Shown piece by piece: positions 56,297 through 64,000 of a stretch of 64,000 bases of DNA (position 1 is the stretch's first letter; each line of letters starts with the position of its first letter). The notes under the pieces are model-generated. The model saw only the letters and a list, made by a program, of their open reading frames with translations, was not told where the DNA came from and searched no databases. A program made the translations under genes and the position numbers. Source of the DNA: Thermohalobaculum sp963700775. GTDB lineage: Bacteria; Pseudomonadota; Alphaproteobacteria; Rhodobacterales; Rhodobacteraceae. The stretch spans positions 181,914-245,913 of the forward strand of contig CAVOYU010000011.1 in the NCBI GenBank assembly GCA_963700775.1. Reading direction: 5' to 3'.

Positions 56297-58364
56297 TCAT
56301 TGCCACATGCCTCGCACACGAGCTCCGATGTCGATCTGCGGGGTTCGAGGAAAGTCGTGCGCAGCGGCCTCACCGAACTCTCCACCGGGCCATGCCGATT
56401 TCTCGAACAGCGGCAGCAGGCGCTCGGGGATGAACCGCGTCCGCGACGCGTAGACATGCCTGTCGCCGAAGGCCCGCTGGCCATGCACGAAGAACCGCTG
56501 TGGCAGCACCAGCTCCAATCGTTCCCTTGCGCGGGTCATGGCAACGTAGAGAAGCCGGCGCTCCTCCTCGATCTCGGCCGAGGCTCCGGTGCCGAGATCC
56601 GAGGGGATGCAGCCGTCGACTGCATTCAGCACGAAGACCGAGTGCCATTCCTGCCCCTTGGCGGAATGAATCGTCGAAAGAATCAGGTAATCCTCGTCGA
56701 GCAACGGCACGCCGGCCTCGCCGCTGGTCGCGTCCGGCGGGTCGAGGGTCAGCTCGGTCAAGAACCGCTCGCGTGAGGCGAAGCCCGCCGCGATGTTCTC
56801 GAGCTGCATGAGGTCGGCCCGCCGCGGCTCGGCATCCTCATGGATGCGCTCGAGATGCGGCTCATACCACCGCCGGACCAGCCCCAGCTCCGCCGGCCAG
56901 CCCGCCCGGCCCGTGCGCAGCGTCTGCAGCATCGAGACCAGTCCTGCCCATTCGGCGCTCGCCCGCGGCGGCGGCGGCAGCTCCGCGAGCGCCGCCATCG
57001 GATCCGCTGCGTCCGCCATCCGGTCGAGTGCACGCTGGGCCGAAGCCGGCCCGACCCCGGACAAGAGCAGCATGACCCGGAACCCTGCCACCCGATCACG
57101 TGGGTTCTGCAGCATGCGCAGGGCAGCAAGCACATCCTTCACATGGGCGCTGTCGAGAAACTTCAGCCCGCCGAACTTGACGAAGGGGATGTTGCGCCGC
57201 CGCAGCTCCACCTCCAACGATCCGGCATGGTGCGAGGTGCGGAACAGCACCGCCTGCTGCTTCAGCGCCATGCCGCTCTCTCGGTTCTTCAGCACCTGCC
57301 CGGCAACGTAACGTGCCTGATCGGACTCGTCGCGCACACTCACGAGCCGCGGCCGCTCGCCCGAGTCTCGCTCGGTCCAGAGGTTCTTGGTGAACCGTTC
57401 GGCAGCGAGCCCGATCACTCCGTTCGCGGCGTCGAGGATCGGACGGGTCGAGCGGTAGTTGCGGTCGAGCGTCACGATCCCGGCCGGCGGGCTGAACCGG
57501 CCCGGGAAGTCGAGAATGTTCCTGACCGTCGCCGCCCGGAACGCGTAGATCGACTGCGCGTCGTCGCCGACCACCGTAAGCCCCCGCCCCTCGGGCTTCA
57601 GCGCCAGCAGGATCGAAGCCTGCAGCCGGTTGGTGTCCTGGTACTCGTCGACCAGCACATGATCGAAGCGTCCCCCGGTCTCGGCCGCGAGGCCCGGATC
57701 GGCCAGCGCACCGGCCCAGTAGAGCAGGAGGTCGTCGTAGTCGAGCACGCCCTGCACCTGCTTCGCTTCCACGTATCTGCCGAACAATCCCCTCAGCGCG
57801 TCTTCGTGTTCGGCGCACCACGGGAAGGCAGTCTCGAGCACGCTTTGCAGCGGCGCCTCCGCGTTCACGGCGCGGGAATAGATCGCGACGCAGGTGCCCT
57901 TGGCCGGAAACCGCGATCTCGGTCCTCGACAGACCCAGCCCGTGCCGCACCAGGTTCATCAGGTCGGCGCTGTCCTCGCGGTCATGGATGCTGAAGTCCG
58001 GGTCGAGGCCGATCCGCGGCGCCAGATCGCGCAGGAGCCGCGCGCCGATGCCGTGGAAGGTTCCGGCCCAGGGCAACGCGCCGGCCGTGGCCTCGGCCCC
58101 GGTTCCCGGTGCCTCACCGCAAATCCGTGTCACCCGCCGCGACATCTCGACCGCCGCCCGGCGCGAGAATGTCATCAGCAGGATCCGCGACGGGTCGGCG
58201 CCCTCCGAGATCAGCCGGGCGACCCGGTGGGCGAGCGTGCTGGTCTTGCCAGATCCGGCTCCGGCAATGATCAGCAGCGGTCCCGGTGCCTCGTCCGCAC
58301 CCAGGCCATAGTCGACCGCTTGGGCCTGTTGCGGGTTCAGTCGATGCGATTCCGCCGTCTCCAT
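56297..58364 (-). pseudogene. UvrD/PcrA-type ATP-dependent DNA helicase, one frameshift
   Basis: About 690 residues when repaired, superfamily 1 helicase. Motif I AGAGSGKTSTLAHR, motif Ia LLMTFSRRAAVEM, motif II VLVDEYQDTN, motif III VVGDDAQSIYAFR, motif IV LDRNYRST, motif V ILSTIHSAKGQEW and motif VI LLYVAMTRARE. A single-base change near 57910 separates the first 155 residues from the rest; reading RFPAKGTCVAIYSRAVNAEA across it repairs the chain. ATG 58364 is the conventional start (RLNPQQAQAV follows); an upstream ATG at 58472 is possible. DNA repair or replication accessory role. Confidence 0.85.
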
Positions 58365-58645
58365 TCGGTTCCCCAGAGCAGATTCTGTCGCATGCCCAGC
58401 ACCTGCTGCCCGGGTCAGCGGGCGGATCGGCGGAGTACGCGTGCTGGATCGCTGCGCCCGAAAAGTGAACATATCATGAACCTTCGGCCTGTGCGATATC
58501 AAAGGAAAAATTGGTCAGGCAGGCGTGCGAAGGCGCGGGGCACGCCGACGGGCGCGTGCAACGTTGCAGGCCGGAGAAATCCCGCGCAGGCTCGGACATG
58601 GCCGGGCGGGCGCTTTCGCCCCGGAGCCCCCAGGAGGATTGCACC

Positions 58646-59494
58646 ATGCCGGGAACTTCCATGCGATCGATCACGCTCCCGTCCGGAGATGTCATCCCGG
58701 CGCTCGGGCAGGGTACCTGGTGCCTCGGCGACGATGAACGCCGGCGGGCGGCCGAGATTCGCGCGCTGCGGCAAGGGCTCGATCTCGGCATGACGTTGAT
58801 CGACACCGCCGAGATGTATGGCGACGGCGCCTCGGAGGAACTGGTCGGCGAGGCGATTGCCGGGCGCCGAGACGTGGTGTTCCTGGTCAGCAAGGTGCTC
58901 CCGGAGAATGCGAGCGCAAGAGGAACGATCGCCGCCTGCGAGCGCAGCCTGCGGCGGCTCCGCACGGACAGGATCGATCTCTATCTGCTGCACTGGCGTG
59001 GCGGAATCCCGCTTGCCGAGACGCTCTCCGGCTTCGACAACCTGACCCGGGCCGGCAAGATCCGTCGCTGGGGGGTCAGCAATTTTGATCTCGCAGACAT
59101 GCAGGAACTCGATGCCTTGCCGGGCGGAGAGAACGTGCAGACCAATCAGGTGCTCTTCAACCTGAGCCGGCGCGGCATCGAGTACGACCTTCTGCCCTGG
59201 TGTCGCGAGCGCGACCTTCCGGTGATGGCCTATTCTCCGATAGAGCAGGGCCGGATCCTGCGCGATCCGGTGCTCCGGGCCGTTGCCGCACGCAGTGGGT
59301 CCACGCCGGCACAAGTGGCGCTCTCCTGGCTGCTCAGAAAGGACGGGGTCGTTGCCATTCCGAAGGCCGTGACCGCGGAGCATGTCCAACAGAATCGGAC
59401 TGCACTCGATCTCGATCTTTCGGATCGAGACCTGGCTGAACTTGAGCGCGCCTTTCCAGCGCCAGCCGGGAAGCGGCCGCTCGAGATGTTGTAG
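58646..59494 (+). CDS. aldo/keto reductase
   Basis: 282-residue TIM-barrel NADPH oxidoreductase. The tetrad is complete: Asp and Tyr in LIDTAEMYGDG, Lys in FLVSKVLP, His in LYLLHWRG. The cofactor end contains VVAIPKAVTAEHVQQN. CAGGAGGATT precedes the ATG. It stands in the + direction between the helicase and the AGPS-like gene and shows no frame problems. Confidence 0.9.
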   Translation: MPGTSMRSITLPSGDVIPALGQGTWCLGDDERRRAAEIRALRQGLDLGMTLIDTAEMYGDGASEELVGEAIAGRRDVVFLVSKVLPENASARGTIAACERSLRRLRTDRIDLYLLHWRGGIPLAETLSGFDNLTRAGKIRRWGVSNFDLADMQELDALPGGENVQTNQVLFNLSRRGIEYDLLPWCRERDLPVMAYSPIEQGRILRDPVLRAVAARSGSTPAQVALSWLLRKDGVVAIPKAVTAEHVQQNRTALDLDLSDRDLAELERAFPAPAGKRPLEML

Positions 59495-59567
59495 GAATGG
59501 GAGTTCTCTTGTTATGCCGCTAGGCGACAGGCGCGTCACAGGTGCTGCGAAACGAGCGGGCAAGGCC

Positions 59568-61183
59568 ATGACGAGACAGCTGAAATACTGGGGCTGGGGT
59601 TACGAGGGCGACGGCCTCGATGCCGGCGCGACCCGGGCGCTGCTGGCGACCTTCGCCGATGGCTTCGGCATCCGGCCGGCCGATGACAGCGCCTTCCCCG
59701 CGCTCGAGGCAATTTCCCTCGCGGCCCCAAGGCTGACGCCGCCGCAAAGCCTCGCCCGGATCTGCAACAGCGACAGATACGAGCGCGTGCTGCACGCCTT
59801 CGGCCAATCGCAGCCCGAACTCGATCCGCATCCTGTTGGGCGATTTTGCCCATGCGCCGGACGTGGTGGCCTACCCGGAGAGCGAGGCCGATGTCGCCGC
59901 CCTCTGCGACTGGTGCGGCGATGTCGGTGCCGCAATGATCCCCTATGGCGGTGGTTCCTCGGTCGTCGGCGGAGTGACGAGCGACGTCGGTGACGGCTTC
60001 GGTGGCACGGTGACCGTCGACATGAGCCGGATGAACCGGGTGTGGGAAATCGACGACGTCAGCCGCGCCGCCCGCATCCAGGGCGGTGCCCGCGGGCCCG
60101 AGCTCGAGGCGCAGCTGAAGCCGAGTGGCCTGACGCTCCGCCACTTCCCGCAGAGCTTCGAGCATTCGACCCTCGGCGGCTGGGTCGCAACCCGCTCAGG
60201 CGGCCACTTCGCGACCCTCTACACCCATATCGACGACCTGGTGGAGAGCGTCGGCATGATCACGCCCGCGGGCCGGATGGTCTCACGGCGCCTGCCGGGC
60301 TCCGGCGCCGGCCCGAGCCCCGACCGCTTCATGATCGGGCTCGGAAGGCTCGCTCGGCGTCATCACCGAGGCCTGGGTTCGGTTGCAGGGGCGCCCGACG
60401 TTTCAAGGCGACCGCTGGCTATCGTTTCGCCGACTTCCTCGCCGCCGCGTGCGCGGTACGCGCGGTCGCGCAGGCTGGGCTGTTCCCGGCCAATGTCCGC
60501 ATCGTCGACGGGATCGAGCTGAAGGTGAACGGCGCAGCGGACGGCTCGTTCACGCTGATGGTCGTCTCGTTCGAGAGCGCCGATCATCCGGTCGACACCT
60601 GGATGACGAGGGCGGAGGAATGTTGCCTCGACCATGGCGGCGCGATCGATGTCGACTGGCGCGATAATCCGGACTCCAATCTCCAGGGCGCGGTCGGCGC
60701 CTGGCGGACCGCCTTCATCCGTATGCCCTACAACCGCGAGCAGCTCACTCCTCGCGGAATTATCTCGGATACGTTCGAGACGGCTATCACCTGGGATCGT
60801 TTCGAGGGCTTCTACCACGCGATCCGCGACGCCGACGGCGCGGGCCATCCGCGAGGTGACTGGGCAAGAGGGCGCAGTTTCCTGCCGTTTCAGCCACGCC
60901 TACCCAGACGGCCCGGCGCCTTACTTCGCCTTCCACGGCCAGGGCCGCAAGGGGGTGATGCTGGAACAGTGGCAGGCGATCAAGGCCGCAGCCTCGGACG
61001 CGGTGATCCGCGAGGGCGGCACCATCACCCACCACCATGCCGTCGGCCGCGATCACCAGAAATGGTACGAAGAGCAGCGACCAGCGCTGTTCGGGGAGGT
61101 GCTGGCGGGCGCCAAGAAGCGAACTCGACCCGAAGGGCATCCTCAACCCAGGTGTGATTGTGCGCACAGGTCATCACGATTGA
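59568..61183 (+). pseudogene. FAD-linked oxidase, alkyl-DHAP synthase (AGPS)-like, frameshifted
   Basis: About 535 residues when repaired. N terminus KYWGWGYEGDGL, FAD-binding PCMH domain with VAYPESEADVAAL, IPYGGGSSVVGGV and HFPQSFEHSTLGGWVATRSGG, then the FAD-oxidase C-terminal domain (FMIGSEGSLGVITEAW when repaired, NVRIVDGIEL, SHAYPDGPAPYFAF, GGTITHHHAVGRDHQKW) and the end ELDPKGILNPGVI. Breaks lie near 59820, 60338, 60402, 60847 and 61118. The HHHAVG segment is typical of alkyldihydroxyacetonephosphate synthases. The role of AGPS-like proteins in bacteria is not settled. Confidence 0.8.
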
Positions 61184-61221
61184 CTTGCTCCATCGAGCGA
61201 ACCCGGTCTTTCGGTAAAGTA

Positions 61222-61995
61222 ATGCGTAAGACACTGATAGGCGCCCTCAGAGGATCAATTGTTGCCTTCCTCCTTCCTGTGGCCGCAGCAGGTTCAAGTC
61301 CAGGGCCGGTGCCGCCTTGCCGGCTGGACGCTCAGGCCCCAGAACCAGACTATGCGCCGCTTGGCGCTCCGCCGGCCGTCACTCTATGGCGCGGCGTGGA
61401 GCTCGGGGGCGAAGACTGCTTTGGCGGACTCGGCAAACACGTGGATCTCGCAGTTGCTCTGTCGGGCCGCTCCCGCATGCCCGGCGGGATCGAACAAATT
61501 GCAACGCGCGCTGGGGCGATCTCCGCAATGATCGGGATCCGCTACTGGTCAGTCACCGATGATGACTGGCGGGAGCTCGTGTCGGAGGCTTATGCGGTCT
61601 CCGACCCGGAAAATCGGGTGCGCCGGGGAGATTTTACTGTAGGCGAGGTACTCAGTGGCGAGACACTTTATTTCGTGCAGGACGACACGCGGTCGAGCGG
61701 CCTCAATCTATACAGCCTCAGGGCACGCCGGATCGGTTCGAATGGGCTGGCCATCGAGATCGTCAATATGGCGCCGATCTCCTATCTTCTCGTGCCCCTC
61801 TTCGATCCGGGCGCTCTGATCTCGCTGCAGATCGTCCGGCATCTCCGAGGGGAAGAGTGGGGGTATTATGGGCTTTCCGCTGTACGCACTGGGGCCGGCT
61901 CGGGACAAGAGCGGTCTTGGATCAATCGAGCCGCAGCCTATCAGCGCCTGCTCGTGGGCGAGCCCACCGATGCCGCACCACCGCTGGCGCGATGA
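61222..61995 (+). CDS. exported protein of unknown function
   Basis: 257 residues with a signal peptide (MRKTLIGALRGSIVAFLLPVAAAGSS). The mature part contains PPCRLDAQAPEPDYAPLG and AVTLWRG, a central GIRYWSVTDDDWRELVSEAY, and the C-terminal YYGLSAVRTGAGSG plus RSWINRAAAYQRLLVG. The pattern recalls a small family of exported alphaproteobacterial proteins (possibly DUF6675). No catalytic motif is evident. A fragment of a second copy lies at 39640-39778. Confidence 0.65.
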   Translation: MRKTLIGALRGSIVAFLLPVAAAGSSPGPVPPCRLDAQAPEPDYAPLGAPPAVTLWRGVELGGEDCFGGLGKHVDLAVALSGRSRMPGGIEQIATRAGAISAMIGIRYWSVTDDDWRELVSEAYAVSDPENRVRRGDFTVGEVLSGETLYFVQDDTRSSGLNLYSLRARRIGSNGLAIEIVNMAPISYLLVPLFDPGALISLQIVRHLRGEEWGYYGLSAVRTGAGSGQERSWINRAAAYQRLLVGEPTDAAPPLAR

Positions 61996-62191
61996 GCAGG
62001 GCCATTCCGTGAAAGTATTTCAAAGCATTGATACCGCTAGAGATTCCGGCAGGACGTTGCGAGTGAAAGGGCGGCAATCAACAAGATATGCCGACCAGCT
62101 CCAATCGTTTCTTGAGTTGAATCAATGACAGTCCGCTCTGGTGCAGGCGAAAGTTTAGATAGGGCGGTCGCTCGGAGGCTGGTTGATATTG

Positions 62192-62741
62192 ATGCATATC
62201 CGTAATCTTGCAGCGAACGAGACAGGTCTCGCGCGAGCGCTTCTCGAGCGCATGGGCGCGGATGACCAACTTCATCATTTCCAATGTATCATGACGGCCA
62301 TCGACTTCGACCTCTGGGAAGAGCGTGCTCGGCGCCACAGACTGATTGGCAGCTTCGATCGCAGCCACTTGGTCGGCTTGGCAGAAATCGCTCACTGTGA
62401 GGACCGTGCTGAGTGCTCGCTGTGGGTCGATGTCGAGCAACGCCGACGAGGTATTGGCACGGCGTTGTTCGAGCAGGCATGCGTTGCGGCACGCGAGAGC
62501 GGCGCCAAAACCCTCACGATCCTAGTGACTTCGCGGCGATGCTGAGATGCTGGACATGGCCGTTCGACACGACGGGCTGAGCATCTATCGTCATGGAAAA
62601 TCGATGATCCTGCCCGAGGGCGATCACGCCACGGCGCGATGGTTGGTCTTTGAGCTTGGTGCCCCACCGCCCGAAAACTGGTTTGGCCACGCGATACGGA
62701 GCGTTCGTGAAATCTTGGGGTCGCGGAAATCGGAACACTGA
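62192..62741 (+). pseudogene. GNAT family N-acetyltransferase, frameshifted
   Basis: About 180 residues if the two frames are joined. First frame: LVGLAEIAHCEDRAECSLWV and acetyl-CoA loop VEQRRRGIGTALFEQAC, then ESGAKTLTILV. The frame breaks near 62525 and the chain continues in another frame as MAVRHDGLSIYRHGKSMIL and ARWLVFELG. Start ATG 62192 gives the cleanest N terminus. Substrate unknown. Confidence 0.65.
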
Positions 62742-63009
62742 TGAGGTAAACCACCGTGCGGATTGAGCTCCTTGCTGCTGCAATCTCGCTTTGCTCCGGA
62801 GTTGGGGGCATGACTAGACAGCTGTTCATCGAAGGTAACGGGATAAATCTTGCCAAGGGTAGAACGGCTGGGTCTATGTGAGCACGGAAGAGCGGGCGCT
62901 CCAGCTCCAGGCGCAATATGAAATTGAAAGTTGAACTGTACCTCGTGTGGCTCTGTACGGATGACCCTGTTTAGGGAGCCGCCATGAGCGCCTGAACCCA
63001 ACCCCAAAC

Positions 63010-64000
63010 ATGGACACCGGGATGCCCTACTACCCGAAAGACGGACAGGCTTGGGAAACTGTGGATGCCATCGCGGCGGGTTTCGATCCCGGCCGGCTCG
63101 TCGGAGCTATTGCGTTCGCCGAGGCACACGAGACCTCCTGGCCCCATGACCTCGAAAGGGCGGGCAACACGCCCGGCATGACTCAGATCGAAAAGGCGCC
63201 CTGGAACGAGATTCTCGGGCCACTAAAGCCGCGTGGTGGGCCGAATGGGTTGGTCCTCAGGGGCGGGCGGATTGTGGCGCAATGGGGCGACCCGTCCCGT
63301 GTCGACATGACATTCAGCGTCGCCAAGAGCTACCTTGCCATCCTGACCGGGCTTGCGCTTGGCGATGGCCTGATCGCCAGCATCGACGACCCGGTCTCGG
63401 CCACTGTCGACGCAACGGAATTCGCCTCCCAGCGAAATCGTAAGGTGACATGGCGCCACCTCCTGAATCAGACGAGTGAATGGGAGGGAACGCTGTTCGA
63501 GAAGCCAGACCTGGTCGACCGCAACCGGCAAGTTGGCCCAGGCTCCGACAACATCCGCAAAGGCGAGCACCGCGATCTTTGCGAACCCGGCACCTATTGG
63601 GAGTACAATGACGTCCGGGTCAACGCGCTGGCGCTGGCGCTGCTGCACCTGTTCCGCCAGCCACTGCCAGATGTACTGGCAGAGCGCATCATGGACCCGA
63701 TTGGTGCCTCCGCCAGCTGGAGCTGGCATGGCTATCGAAACTCCTGGGTCGAGATCGGTGGACACCTAATGCTCTCGGTTCCCGGCGGCGCCCATTGGGG
63801 CGGCGGAATTCAGATCAACAGCTACGATCATGCCCGGGTAGGCCTGATGGTCCACCGCGGCGGCATCTGGGGCGACCAGCGGCTACTGCCCGAGGGTTGG
63901 ATCGATGCCATGCGCACGCCATGCAGTGTGAACGACGGCTACGGGTTACTTTGGTGGCTGAACACTGGACGGCGGGAGTGGCCGGCAGCATCCGAGAGTG
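63010..64000 (+). CDS. class C beta-lactamase-fold serine hydrolase, N-terminal part
   Basis: The frame is open from ATG 63010 to the right edge of the window (330 residues visible). Catalytic SxxK is MTFSVAKSYLAIL with Ser103 and Lys106; the YxN motif is probably EYNDVRVNAL; the third motif is not yet reached. No signal peptide is visible, unlike AmpC, so a cytosolic esterase or peptidase of this fold is more likely than a beta-lactamase. The segment GPNGLVLRGGRIVAQWGD matches other serine hydrolases of this family. The 267 bases before it hold no gene I can support. Confidence 0.8.
   Translation, partial: MDTGMPYYPKDGQAWETVDAIAAGFDPGRLVGAIAFAEAHETSWPHDLERAGNTPGMTQIEKAPWNEILGPLKPRGGPNGLVLRGGRIVAQWGDPSRVDMTFSVAKSYLAILTGLALGDGLIASIDDPVSATVDATEFASQRNRKVTWRHLLNQTSEWEGTLFEKPDLVDRNRQVGPGSDNIRKGEHRDLCEPGTYWEYNDVRVNALALALLHLFRQPLPDVLAERIMDPIGASASWSWHGYRNSWVEIGGHLMLSVPGGAHWGGGIQINSYDHARVGLMVHRGGIWGDQRLLPEGWIDAMRTPCSVNDGYGLLWWLNTGRREWPAASES

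Noticed and set aside
63010..64000. AmpC-type beta-lactamase resistance gene
   Set aside because: There is no signal peptide and the third catalytic motif is outside the window; the fold also covers many esterases and peptidases.

Overview
The window is GC-rich DNA with the gene content and codon use of an alphaproteobacterium: AapJQMP-type amino-acid importer, ProXVW betaine importer, MttB-family methyltransferase, dimethylglycine-oxidase-like flavoenzyme, and small proteins of the kind seen in rhizobia-like genomes. No rRNA gene, complete tRNA gene or CRISPR array was seen, so the genus cannot be named. Most of the window is accessory catabolism: transporters paired with enzymes, each set with its own regulator.

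Layout. 1-5.7 kb (+): a tight catabolic run of DUF1185 protein, alpha/beta hydrolase, ThDP enzyme, EthD-like protein, ureohydrolase and a DegT-type PLP enzyme. 5.9-14.7 kb: glycine betaine importer ProXVW, a LysR regulator, an MttB-family methyltransferase (-) and a dimethylglycine/sarcosine-dehydrogenase-like flavoenzyme (+), together a betaine uptake and demethylation module. 14.7-22.5 kb (-): a dipeptide ABC importer (SBP, two permeases, two ATPases) followed by two overlapping M20 peptidase genes; this block is full of single-base frameshifts, and the last peptidase is fused to the tail of an EamA transporter. 22.7-32.3 kb: EamA transporter, a stand-alone adenylation-carrier-thioesterase synthetase with unusual active-site residues, a CocE/NonD hydrolase, a second fusion scar (LysR head on M20 tail), and an isopropylmalate-dehydrogenase-like plus GMC oxidoreductase pair.

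32.5-39.8 kb is a recombination zone: a deacetylase gene split by an IS630 element with recognisable ends, the 5' half of a tRNA-Gly(CCC), a tyrosine integrase, and several broken or small genes (GNAT, second deacetylase, MsrA, SBP remnant). 39.8-51.6 kb is intact and is the most interesting part: a SMP-30 lactonase, three paralogous short sphingosine-phosphate-lyase-like PLP enzymes, a complete AapJQMP-type importer, a GntR regulator and a UxaA-type dehydratase, arranged around one divergent promoter region. I read it as an undescribed uptake and breakdown pathway for a polyhydroxylated amino compound; that is inference.

51.6-64 kb: a second IS630 transposase remnant, a ferric-reductase-like membrane protein with a Tat-exported intradiol-dioxygenase-fold protein, a DUF6295 protein, a dienelactone hydrolase, an SDR, a UvrD-type helicase, an aldo/keto reductase, an AGPS-like flavoprotein, an exported protein, a GNAT and the start of a class C beta-lactamase-fold hydrolase. 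Frameshifts recur here. All three ABC operons share one detail: a perfect GC-rich hairpin with a five-base loop directly after the substrate-binding-protein gene.
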